This document shows positions 46,914 through 57,675 of a DNA stretch of 64,000 nucleotides, in pieces (positions within the stretch are counted from its first letter, which is position 1; each line of letters opens with the position of its first letter). Location: the NCBI GenBank assembly GCA_030770545.1, contig CM061098.1:17760001-17824000 (forward strand). Reading direction: 5' to 3'. The position numbers were made by a program, and so were the translations under genes. The notes below the pieces were generated by a model, which had not been told where the DNA came from, did not search any database, and saw only the letters and a list, made by a program, of their open reading frames with translations. This DNA comes from Macropodus opercularis. Lineage: Eukaryota; Chordata; Actinopteri; Anabantiformes; Osphronemidae.

Positions 46914-48440
46914 GATGTAGAGTCTCTGTTTGTCTCAGTACTAACTGAATGTTGTGTTCTTCCTGTTACAACTACTTCCACAAGTCAGAGGGAGGAGCCC
47001 TACTAACACGAAATACGGTCCATAGCCATAGAAAACGTCCTCTGTACTAGACTAGAGAGCTCAGCAACACCTGACTCCACATATACTTTCTTAGTGAGCT
47101 GAGGAATCAGAGGACATTAAATATCAGGCATAACAAGACATATAATGTTCAACAGTGAGGCACCGAAGCAGAATATGCAGAGAGAAGCACAGATGAGAAT
47201 AGTTATTATTATAGAGAATTTATTTTTATCCGCTTTCTATTTTTGTTAAAGGAAAACTTCTGTCACCTACCACGATAAAGTTACAATTTCTGACCTGGAC
47301 AACATGATTAAAGTTGGTTCACATAGAGTATAATACGATTTGCTTAACTGACAGTTTGTCTGAAGGGAAAGTTTTTTACTTTGGACAAAAGCAATGGACC
47401 CACCACTAATTCTACAGAAAACTCAGGACAAATCTTTTTATTTTTAGGCAATTAAAAAAAGATGTTATATTCCATGATAACTAACTAAAAGGCAATGAGG
47501 GTCTGCCTGGTCGTGATCTTTTGCACAGTCCAACACAGAAATGTGTGAGCTCTCATGTGGATGAACAAGGCTTCACCACTTTTATTTTACCACCAGCTTT
47601 GGCCGCAGGTGTGTACATACGTGTGAGTGTATTTCACACATTTATTTATAATAGTACATGACTGAGTTTGAGGTTTTTTTTCCTGTAACGCTGTTTATTC
47701 TAAGAACTGACGCCAGCTTCCTCTTAACACTGTGATATTTTTAATTGTGATATTTCCTGCTGAAATAGAAGAAACTGGACCAGATGTGTGTTTCAAAGGA
47801 CAATACGTGGTAATCACAGCAATAATGAAGCTGTAGCTTGGATTTAGACCAGTGTTACTGTTTTCAAGATGCTCTATAAACTGAAAATGATGACGGTTTG
47901 CTTGTCTTTTATCAGTGAATGTTAATGCTGTTACAGAACTACAGCACTTTATGCAACTACACTCTGCATATTTGTACCTTAGGTGGTTAGTGAGCTGTAC
48001 CTGAAGCTCTACATAGGAAAGATGTTTTAATAGTAATTAAGCACTTTCATATAAAATATGATCAATAGAAGAGAATAGAAGAAACGGTTGATTCCTGCCT
48101 ATGATGGATATGGATGGAATGAATATAGAGACATAACTGCTGTTTCAGAGTCTTTAAACAAAACAACTACTATAAATGCACAAATGTTTCTGCTTATCTG
48201 GTAACGTCACTGTAATCATTAAAGAGCAGGTTCAATTAACAGGCACGTTATTGAAGCCCAATGTTTTAGAAACTAGTTGACAAGCGAATAAAGAAGATAA
48301 ATTAGAGGTAAGTGATGAGATGAGAAGAAACTCAAGCTCAGAATTGACTGTAAGATTAAATTAAGTATCAGGAAAGGAATATATGTAAAATCAGGGCTTT
48401 GGCTGTGACTTTAGGACTATAATTTAATTAATAATTTCGC
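46914..48440. other. Sequence upstream of SLAM-like copy 2
   Basis: AT-rich DNA with no coding similarity that I can recognise. The proximal 100 nt upstream of the start should contain the promoter and 5'UTR (ACTTCCACAAGTCAGAGGGA on the plus strand). No TATA box is assigned. Confidence 0.5.
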
Positions 48441-48444
48441 AAGA

Positions 48445-48843
48445 TCTGGGCTGTCCACAAAGAATACCTGTCTCCTGGATTTCCCACAGCTAACCACTAG
48501 CCGAACACTCAAGCTGGTGTCTGGACACTAAACCCCTTGCTCTCTGGAAGTCCCTCCTCTTGACGGCTGTGATACGCCACCGACTCTGTTCCGGGTTAAG
48601 TAAGCTGTTTAATATCACAGAGACGATTGAGCATGGACTAACCTGGTCACTTTTGATTTCCCCTTTTTTTTTTGCATTGAGGATTGTGGCGTGTATTTTC
48701 TGTTTGGTCATCTTTCACACAAGTGAAAATAAAAGCCCCAAAATATAAGAGTTGTTTCTGCCTGATCCGTTTCCACTGCTGGTGCTCTCCCTCACCCCGC
48801 ACCAGCAGATCCTGACATGTCCTTTGGATTGTGTGTTGGAACC
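48445..48843 (+). repeat. Possible solo LTR remnant next to the ERV
   Basis: AATAAAAG at about 48728, followed by GCCTGATCCGTTTCCACTGC and ending CCAGCAGATCCTGACA, looks like the R-U5 end of a retroelement LTR. I cannot fix the left end or find a duplication. It abuts the 3' LTR of the reverse-oriented ERV. Confidence 0.3.
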
Positions 48844-49408
48844 TGTTGAGCTGCTCCCAATCCCAGCTCTGCGCGTTCGTTGAATGATGAGGAGAAACTT
48901 CTGATAAATTCAATCTTACTTTTATTTCAAACTTGGAGAATAATAATTTACAGGCCTGGGTCAGTCTGTCCCTATACTATACAGCATATAGTCAGGGCAC
49001 GAAGTCTGACTGACACCGTCTGTCCCTCGACCCACACTTTTATGCTGGACAGAGCATCTGTGGTGTAACCGGATCTCGATGTCGTGGTCTGGTCTTCGTC
49101 TCCATGGCTGGTTTATTGATAGTCTTATCTTCTCCGTTGCTGTGTGGGCCCCAATTCCTATGGATTTAGGCACATTGCTTCTACGGGCATTCACATGTTT
49201 CGCTCCCAACTTTTTCTGCTTAGACCCCATTCTTCACATGCTGTTTTATGACCTGCGACTGGGTGCTCCTCTACTACTCTCTAAACTTGATGTGTGTGTT
49301 TTAAACTATGCTATAATGCATTCGGCTTGTTCTGTTTTCTGCCTGCGTCCTACTGTCAAAGCTTTTGACTACTATTTTTACTACTACTTAACTATTTACA
49401 TTCCTTCA
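48844..49408 (-). mobile_element. 3' LTR of the endogenous retrovirus
   Basis: The 565-nt sequence is repeated at 57092-57675. In element sense it starts TGAAGGAATGTAAATAG, just after a polypurine tract AAAAGGGGGAAT (49410-49421), and ends AGCAGCTCAACA. Confidence 0.85.
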
Positions 49409-49442
49409 ATTCCCCCTTTTGGTCTCTCATCCGAGAGACCAC

Positions 49443-49802
49443 TTACAACACCGCCATGACTGCTATATCTTCCTGTTCGTCCTCCTCGTCGTACGGTGCG
49501 CCTCCTCTAAGCAGTGGCATCTGTGTAGCAGGACCATCCCTGCCTTCTGTTGCGGTTGCTATTAAATGCTGACACGGGGCTCGGGTGCGGGGAATGCGGC
49601 GGCATCTGCGCAAGATTATCATGTTTTTCCATTTTCCAAACATTTTGTTCGTCCAATGATCGGGGGGATTGTTGGTCCCTGAATTTTCATGCATTTCCTT
49701 AGATAATGTCCGTAGTCCCTCTAATGCCTTGGTGACGGAGCCATCAGGAGCCGTATTGTTAGGGATGAACGTGCAGCATTGCTCACCAAACATAGAGCAC
49801 AC
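49443..49802 (-). pseudogene. ERV env transmembrane-subunit fragment
   Basis: The ORF contains a CX6CC motif (CSMFGEQCC), which in gamma-type retroviral transmembrane subunits pairs with the surface subunit. An asparagine-rich and then Leu-spaced segment (TKALEGLRTLSKEM) follows. The surface subunit, signal peptide and fusion-peptide region expected upstream are missing: the integrase end is only about 160 nt away. The ORF runs into a non-hydrophobic end, so no membrane anchor is seen in frame. Confidence 0.65.
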
Positions 49803-49963
49803 TCCCCCCCTTTTCCCAGCAACATATCCAAGGCCATACGGTTCTGCACCGCCATCAGGGATGTGGGAGCTACTTGGTCTGCCAGACCTTCTACTGCATC
49901 TCTTTTTTTCTATGTATTTTACTCACAAGCTTTAGTGAAAAAGCTTTTGACCTTCTTATGGGG

Positions 49964-51380
49964 TTACAGAGGCACGTACTTCTTACTTCTCTGGCTAATC
50001 TGTTGGAGCACACATGCTCCAGTGATATCATACGTCACCTTTCCCTTCAGTCTCACTGCATGGGACGTTCGCTCTGTCACTTGGAACGGTCCTGTCCACC
50101 GTGACTCAGACCACTTCCTCTTTATTACTTTCAAAAGGACCCACTCAGCCGTATGTGGTTTCCTGCACTCTGTAGATCCTTTGGCTCCTGTAACCTGCGT
50201 AGAGAATTCTGCAACGAGAGCTGTTAGTTGGTCATGACACACTTTGTACCCTCTACAGGGCATTGCAGTTAACTGCAGTCCCTCTCCCGGTCCCGGTAAG
50301 GGTCTTCCTGTTAACAGTTCATGAGGTGTGAACTGTGTTAGCCTATTAACTGACACCCTGACACTCATCAGAGCAATTGGTAATGCCTGAAGCAATTCCA
50401 ATTTTGTCTGTGCACAGATTCTTGCCAATTTTGTGCCTTGTTTTTCTACAGGTAGTATAGGAGTATTCCACGCTCAAGTCGAGGGTTCTAATACACAACT
50501 TTGTAATAACCCATGAATAATATCTGCTATGCCTGCCTCTGCTTCAGCTTTCTGTCGATACTGTGGTTGCCATAATGGTGAAGTGGGTTGCGGGGTGAAT
50601 GTGACCAGAGCTAGGGAACTGCAAAAACCAACATCTGTGGGGCCCTGTGACCACAACGTGCAGGCAGAGCATCTAACATGTCTGCAGCCAATTCGTGATC
50701 TGATTTTTCACGGCCATGGTGCCGAGTTAGTAACTGATGTTCAAGTACAACCACATCAGATGTAGTTTGTGTAATTTTATAAGATGAGTGTTCAGGTGAG
50801 TACTGGACATTAGGGAGTTGCATTGTTACCCAATCAGTACTTTCAGTCAATCGTTTGGCCATCGGACCTAGATCTTTAGCTTGGTGTCCAGGATGTATTG
50901 CCAACGAGACATGAGGCAGTTGGGAGATCCAGGGTTTCCAGGCCATGTGAAAGGACAGAAGACCGCCCCCTCCTGTTCCAATCGGCCCCAGTATACATCA
51001 GCGCCCACATTCGTCGAGGCTTCCTGCATCAACCTGACAAACTTTTCTTGGAGCAATTAGTGGATTCACCGTTGGGAAACGATCACATCATCAGGTTAAC
51101 AAAGAATTGAAACCCCCAGTCGAACCAACAAGTCTCTCCCCATCAAATTGACTGGGGGGCCACTTGAAACAACAAAACAATGCCATATGGATTGGCCGGC
51201 CACTCGGACCGGCAGAGGTTGGGTTAATGGCAGTTTGACAGGTTCCCCAGAGAAACCAACTAGTTCAACAGTCTTAGATGATAGGTCCTTCTTTTCCACT
51301 CCCACATTCAGAGTGGAGAAAGTCGCACCTGTGTCCACCAGAAAAGGCAGTTTTGTCTGTTTTATTGTCAAGGTTAACAA
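49964..51380 (-). pseudogene. ERV pol remnant: protease, RT start, integrase end
   Basis: 51380-51096 encodes a retroviral aspartic protease (LPFLVDTGATFS active-site motif, then LMGRDLL). About 50656-50474 resembles the start of RT (PQYRQKAEAEAGIADIIHGL). The 50428-49964 ORF is the C-terminal part of integrase (ALPIALMSVRVSVNRLTQFT, HELLTGRPLPGPGE). RT starts within a few dozen bases of the integrase end, so the RT catalytic core, RNase H and the integrase catalytic core are deleted, and frame breaks lie between the pieces. It cannot make a polymerase. Confidence 0.7.
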
Positions 51381-51769
51381 CGGGTCTGCCCTCCCGTCGT
51401 CTAGGCTTCTCTGTGGGCTACTTTATTTTTTGGGGAAATCTTCTGGTTCCCACACGGGAAACTGACCCCCTGGTGCAAGACTGGCGTGAGGTGCAACGTG
51501 TGATCCTTTATTTGGGACCTGGTCCCCTCGGAATAGCATATCCACTCCCCTGACATGCCCCTTCCCCTCCTGGATCCCCGTCCCAGATAGCCACACCCTC
51601 CCCTGGGTTGACCCCTACCATATTGCTGTGGGTAATATGAGCTGTGTGTGTTGGATGGCCCGTGTCCATACTGAGGGTGGCCTGGAACCTAGGACGGAGA
51701 GGGAAATAAATCTGGGTTATCAGGAACCTGTGTCACAAAAGCACTTCGGGTTTCTAGAACCACATATTA

Positions 51770-54175
51770 TTCATCATTAATTGAGGAAAATAAAAACAAC
51801 CCCAGGTTTCTGTTCAGCTCTGTAGCCAGGCTGACTAAGAGTCATAGTTGTGTTGAGTCTAGTGTCCCTTTAAATCTCAGCAGCAACACCTTTATTAATT
51901 TCTTTACTAATAAAATCATAACCATTAGAGAAAAGATTGATTCTGACAGAATCTGTCAACAAAAGTCGTAAACCAATCTGCACATCCAACAGCCTTAGAT
52001 CTGCTGGTTAGACCTATGTCTTACTTAAACTGCTTTCCCCCATAGATCAGACTGAGTTAACTTCAATAATTAACTCTGCTAAATCAGCTACTTGTCTCTT
52101 AGACCCAATCCCAACTAGACTCAAAGAAATTCTTCCATTAATCAGCACGTCCATATTAAATCAAATCAACCAATCTCTGTTTACAGGCTACGTACCACAG
52201 GCTTTTAATGTTGCTGTGGTCAAACCTTTATTGAAAAAACCTACTCTTGACCCTAGAGAACTTGCAAATTATAGGCCTATATCCAATCTGCCCTTTATTT
52301 CTAAAGTTCTTGAAAAAACCGTAGCTAAACAATTATGTGACCACTTGCGTAGAAATGACCTATATGAAGATTTCCAGTCAGAATTCAGATTACATCATAG
52401 CACAGAAACAGCTCTGATTAGAGTCACTAATGATCTTCTCACAGCTTCAGACAATGGTCTAGTTTCTGTCCTTGTCCTGTTAGATCTTAGTGCAGCATTT
52501 GATACGATAGATCACAAGATTCTATTGCAGAGACTGGAACATAGCATTGGGATTAAAGGAAAAGCACTGGGATGGTTTAAGTCTTATCTGTTGAACAGAT
52601 TCCAATTTGTTCATGTTCATGATCAATCTTCCATCCGCACAGGAATTAGCTTTGTTGTTCCACAGGGTTCTGTGCTTGGTCCAATACTTTTCAGTCTTTA
52701 CATGTCTCCCCTTGGTAATATTATTAGAAAACATTCTATAAATTTCCACTGCTATGCAGATGATACTCAGTTATATTTGTCCATGAAACCAGAGGAAACA
52801 AACCAATTAGTCAAACTTCAGACTTGTTTAAATGATATCAAATCCTGGATGTCCCATAACTTTCTACAACTGAATTCAGACAAAACTGAGGTTATTATAA
52901 TTGGTGCTAAAACCACAGAGACTCTTTATTGAATCAGATGGTTACTCTGGATGACATAACGTTAGCTTCAAGTTCTACTGTGAGGAACCTTGGTGTCATT
53001 GTTGACCAAGATCTGTCCTTTACCCCATATATTAAAGAAATCTCGAGAACTGCCTACTTCCACCTTAGGAATATTGCTAAAATTAGGAGCATCCTCTCAC
53101 AGAGTGATGCTGAAAAATTAATCCATGCATTTGTTACCTCTAGGCTTGACTACTGTAACTCGCTACTCATAGTTTGTCCCAATAACTCTTTGAAAATCCT
53201 CCAATTAATTCAAAATGCTGCAGCCAGAGTCTGACTGGACTTAGGAAGAGAGATCACATTTCTCCAACATTAGCTTCTCTGCATTGGCTCCCTGTCAAAT
53301 CTAGGATAGAATTCAAAATTCTTCTCCTCACCTACAAAGCTCTTCATAATAAAGCTCCATCTTATCTTAAAGACCTCATGGCTCCTTATGCTCCCAACAG
53401 AACGCTTCGTTCTCAGAGCGCTGGTCTGCTTGTGGTTCCTAGAGTTTCTAAATGTAGAATGGGAGGCAGAGCATTTAGCTCTAAGCTCCTCTCCTATGGA
53501 ACCAGCTTCCAGTCCAGGTTCGAGAAGCAGACACCCTCTCTAGTTTTAAAACTAGGCTTAAAACCTTTCTTTTTGACAAAGCGTATAGTTAGAGATGGTT
53601 CTGGTTTCTCTGAACCATCTCTTAGTTAAGCTGCTATAGACTTAGATGCTGGGTGACGTCCTTTATTGACTGAGCTCTTTTTTCTCTTTTTCTTCTATCC
53701 ACTAACATGCCTCCATTTCCACATGTGACTAACTTTGTCTCTGTTCTCTCCTAGTTGTGCTTCTCCCCTTCTGTCTCTCTCTATCCTCATCTACAGGTAT
53801 CATCAGACTCAGAGTCGTGTGTCTCCAGTGTTCAGTTGCTGGTCCAACCATCCTGCCTGTGTCTGTTGCTGCTTGTTTTGTTGTTGTTGTTCTTTTCTCT
53901 CTTCTCTATTCCTTCACTCTAACCGGTCAAGGCAGATGTTCTCCCACTGATCCTGGGTCTGCTGGAGGTTTCTTCCTCTATAGAGGGAGTTTTTCCACTG
54001 TTGCTATTTAAATGTACAATTTATTGATTGGCTACAATTAAAAGCTGCTCTATGTGGGAATTGTTGGGTTTAGTTGTGTAAGGTCTTAAAACCTTACTTG
54101 TAAAGTGCCTTGAGATAACTGATGTTGTGAATTGGCGCTATATAAATAAAGTTGAATTGAATTGAATTGAATTGT
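51770..54175 (+). mobile_element. L2-type LINE inserted in the ERV
   Basis: The reverse transcriptase is read from 52216 to 53234, with one frame change near 52930. Motifs: NYRPISNLPFISKVLEK, VLLDLSAAFDTIDH, VPQGSVLGPILFSLYM and the catalytic YADD (about 52755). The sequence before 52216 is the same ORF in decayed form. The 3' end has GATCCTGGGTCTGCTGGAGG, GTGCCTTGAGATAACTGATG and a tail of TTGAA units. It is 5'-truncated, lacks an endonuclease, and is in the opposite orientation to the ERV. The left end is not exact. Confidence 0.8.
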
Positions 54176-55592
54176 GTAGCCTGTTGCAACATCTGTTTTT
54201 CTACCTTATCTTTCTTCTTAACATCATTAGTCTCTTGTCTTACCTTCTGTAACTGTAACCTAAGCAGCTGTTTTTTCAATTCCTCCATTTCTGAACCTTC
54301 CTCTTCCTCTTTCTGCTGTGCCTTATGTAAATGGTGCAACAGGTGGCGTTCCCACGTCTCAGTGGAACCTCCCGGTGCATCTGGATTATCTTCCGTGCTC
54401 TGTCTTACTTCTTTTGACTCCCTTTAACACTGCCCGCCTGAACAACTCCTCTTGCATTTGAGTGGAGTGTGGTTCACCCCCGTAGCATCAACCCATTCTG
54501 TTTTACACCTATGTAAAAAAGTGGCCGGTTTCTCCCCCTTCTTTGGTTTGCTCGTGATGTGTCTGGCCTCTAGGGACCCGGAAACGTTCTCTCATAGCTC
54601 TACCCACATTTGTGGCCCACTGGTCAAATGGCTCACTATCATCTACCATCAACAGTCCTGCCTCACCTCTATTTGTTCTACTTCCCAGGTGGACATAATT
54701 TCATATGACATAAATCACCTACTCCCAGTCTCTGGCCCATGGTCAACTGCTCCAACTTGCTCAACCACCTTCCCCCACCCTCTGTGGGATGTGGAAGTTT
54801 CTCTAAAATTGCTGTCATATCCCCAAACTGCCATGGTTTATATTGGATTCTGCCCCCTTTTGAAAGCAAGGGGTATTGGTGATGTATATACTCACCACCT
54901 GGTGCTGAATTACGTCCATGTCTAAGGTCATATCTGTGGGACACGGGTGGCTCGTCTGTGTGTGTTGTCAGTTTTCCCTTAATGGTGACGTCAATCCCTG
55001 CTTGACTCCTCCTTTCACTCTCCTCTTGTCTCCTACTTTCCCTTCTTCTCCTGTTTCTAAAAGCTTCCTCTCCTTCTTCGTCACTTTGCTTCTACTTTCT
55101 CCTTCTAACTCTATCCCTGACTTCCATCCTATTGCCTGTTCCTCCTTCCTCATCTCTTTTCTCTTAATTAATTCCTGATCTTGCTGCTGAGCTGCAGCAA
55201 GCACACGCATCGCTTCTCTAGTCTCGTTATCTCTGCTCCAATCTACTCCACTGGCTCCTCCACTGTCCTGCTGCTCCTCTACATCTAACTGACCTCCCTT
55301 CACATTCCACAGAGGCATCTGTTTATACGGTGGGGGCAGCGTAGTAAGTGCAGATGTGTGCTTTAAATCAGGATAGATGTTTACATATGTCGGTGGTCGT
55401 GTCTGCCCTACTGTGGTGTGTGGTGTTAACTCTGTCTTGTCTTTCCCCCTTTTTGCAATGATTTTAGTTCCCCATGCTGCCAATGCCATATTGTGCACTA
55501 TTCACCTATTTTCTAATTCTGTTTTCCACTTTCTCTTCACCATTAAACCTTTTACTTCTTCTTTGTTCTTTTGTTATGCAGCCACTGTTACG

Positions 55593-56209
55593 AGCCAGAC
55601 ACGAGGTGAGGTCGGACCCAGGTGCAAATGAACCCAGTAGGTTGAATTTGAACAAGATTTTATTAAATAAAGGACAAACAGAAAATCACAGCTGAGCTGG
55701 AGAAACTACAATTTGGCAAAACAAAGAACTCAAAACAATAGTGGATCAAATTCACACTATGCGCTAATTATGAAAATCCTACAAAACCAAAATTCACCGC
55801 AAGCGGGATAATACAAAACTTATTCTAACGAACCTAACTGACTGTCTACAAAACAAAGTCACCGCAAGCGGGAAAAACAAACAAAGTTACACTACCAAAC
55901 AAAAACACTGCAAAGCAGGAACAAGAACAGGCTATGAACACTGACTGACTGACTGACTGACTGACTGACTGACTGACTGACTGACTTACGCAAGTTTGGG
56001 TAGAGCTAGAGGTTGGGGAAGAGGGAGAACAAACGAATGAGGCAAACAGGAATGACACACCAGCAACAAACGGCAGACTGAAGTGGGTATATGAAGACCA
56101 GGTGATGATAATAACAGACAGGTGTGTATGGAGAACCAGTATGGAAACAAACAAGGAACAAACTCAAAGTCCAAATAGCTCCCCCTAGTGGGGGAGCAAG
56201 TCCATACTG
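55593..56209 (-). mobile_element. Solo LTR (gypsy-like) inside ERV gag
   Basis: In element sense it starts TGACAGTATGGACTTGCTCC and ends GTCTGGCTCGTAACA, with AATAAAATC about 70 nt before the end. The flanks repeat CAGCCAC on both sides, and the gag reading resumes on the far side. It contains a (GACT)n run at about 55939-55985. The family is by likeness only. Confidence 0.65.
55939..55985. repeat. (GACT)n microsatellite
   Basis: Eleven or so tandem 4-nt units lie inside the solo LTR. They are uniform and have no spacers, so this is not a CRISPR array. Confidence 0.85.
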
Positions 56210-57070
56210 TCACAGCCACATCCTCTCTGGCTAAAACTTCTGCTAGATCTCCTCTGCCCTCATCTTTCCAAGCTCCCTTCTTTTTTAATTCTTCATATTT
56301 ACCATCATAAATCTTTCTTTGTCGATCACTTATCAAGTGTTCACAAGTTTTTTTCCACTGATTCAACATTGTCAGTGGCCTGCAGCCTCCTTCATCAACA
56401 CACTCTAGATCCAATTCTCCTGAGATTTCACTTCTCTCACTCACAGGAGTGAGACAGAAAAACAAACAAACAAACAAGCAAACAAAACACTTTGTTATCA
56501 CCATTAGATTTTCACTCTCTCACCGGTGACTTTTCAACCCTTCAACACATCAACAACTATTCCACTAACATACAATATTTTAAGGGAGCACCAAGTCCCT
56601 AGGGGTCCTACACCCGGAATCTTTCAGACACTGCCCCCTTTTTTTTCTTTTTGTTTTTAATTTGTGTCTGCAGTTTTCCAACTAGTGGCCATAGTTTTAG
56701 TTGTATCACAATCACAACAGAGGTTCACAACTCAGTCTTTTAATGTCCTGACAAGGACATTATAGGCACCACACCCGTGATTTCACTTCTCTTACACTTT
56801 TTACTCTTTTTCTTTTAACTTATCTCTTATCCTTTTTCTTTTTTACTTTTAACTTTACTCTTATCCTTTTTCTTTTTTAATTAATTATTATTCTTCAAAT
56901 TTTAATTTACAGAACTGGATTCCTATCCATGACACAGTTATTTTAGAGTTTTCAATATGCAGAAATTCGAATCCTAACAGGTTTTCTGCTTACCTTGTTT
57001 TAATCCTGGCCAGGCTACTGTTTAACAAACAGGTCCTCAGTTCTCGTTCCAAATCTGTCTCTCCTTCACC

Positions 57071-57088
57071 ATCACGTCGGGGTCACCA
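57071..57088 (-). other. ERV primer binding site, tRNA-Trp type
   Basis: On the minus strand TGGTGACCCCGACGTGAT lies 3 nt after the 5' LTR end. It is complementary to the 3' end of vertebrate tRNA-Trp(CCA), the primer also used by avian leukosis/sarcoma-type viruses. Confidence 0.85.
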
Positions 57089-57091
57089 AAT

Positions 57092-57675
57092 TGTTGAGCT
57101 GCTCTCCCAATCCCAGCTCTGCGCGTTCGTTGAATGATGAGGAGAAACGTCTGATAAAAATCAGTCTTGCTTTTATTTCAAACTTGAAGAATAATAATGT
57201 ACAGGCCTGGGTCAGTCTGTCTCTATACTATACAGCATATAGTCAGGGCACGAAGTCTGACTGACACTGTCTGTCCCTCGACCCACACTTTTATGCTGGA
57301 CAGAGCATCTTTCTGTGGTGTAACAGGATCTCGATGTCGTGGTCTGGTCTTCGTCTCCATGGCTGGTTTATTGGTGTCTTATCTTCTCCGTTGCTGTGTG
57401 ACCCCATAACCTATGGATCCAAGCACATTCCTTCTACAGACATTCACATGTTTCACTCCCTACTTATCTGATTTTCTGCTTAGACCCCCTTCTTCACATG
57501 CTGTTTAATGACCCTTGTCTGGGTGCATCTGGTGTCTCTACTATTCCCGAAACCTGATGTGTGTATTTCAAACTATACTTTAATGCAATCGGCTTGTTCT
57601 GTGTTCTGCCTGCATCCTACTATCTAAGCATTCAACTACTATTTTAACTACTACTTAACTATTTACATTCCTACA
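57092..57675 (-). mobile_element. 5' LTR of the endogenous retrovirus
   Basis: The 584-nt sequence matches the LTR at 48844-49408, with substitutions and small indels. In element sense it starts TGTAGGAATGTAAATAG and ends AGCAGCTCAACA. Its outer edge is directly joined to hspa9 exon sequence at 57676. Confidence 0.85.

Larger units (their letters stand above)
54176..56504 (-). pseudogene. ERV gag remnant, split by a solo LTR
   Basis: Element order runs from 56504 downwards. The first part (56504 to about 56220) has CRPLTMLNQWKKTCEHL, a matrix-like region. After the solo LTR, 55498-54968 is proline-rich then highly charged (PPPYKQMPLWNVKGGQLD; TKKERKLLETGEEGK). 54944-54678 looks like capsid (QYKPWQFGDMTAILEKLPHP). 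54339-54178 is a charged, Gln-rich, coiled-coil-like end. Several frame changes and stops separate these. The nucleocapsid-like Gly/Arg-rich piece lies beyond the L2, at about 51600. Confidence 0.6.
48844..57675 (-). mobile_element. Defective endogenous retrovirus, about 8.8 kb with nested insertions
   Basis: Two LTRs flank a minus-strand interior with, in element order, a tRNA-Trp-type primer site, gag, protease, a short RT start, an integrase end, an env transmembrane fragment and a polypurine tract. An L2 LINE (about 51770-54175) and a solo LTR (about 55593-56209) are nested inside it. Pol and env carry large deletions. The plus-strand flanks (GGAACC at the left, GAATCC at the right) do not give a clear target duplication. 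The genus is not determined; the env Cys motif and pol wording are gamma/epsilon-like while the primer tRNA is Trp. Confidence 0.85.

Noticed and set aside
49443..49802. Domesticated retroviral envelope gene
   Set aside because: Only a transmembrane-subunit piece remains, without signal, surface subunit or in-frame anchor, so there is no sign of a maintained function.
49079..50237. Several plus ORFs in the left part of the ERV
   Set aside because: They are antisense to LTR, env and integrase remnants on the minus strand.
55939..55985. CRISPR-like short repeats
   Set aside because: A plain tetranucleotide microsatellite with no spacers, in a vertebrate genome.
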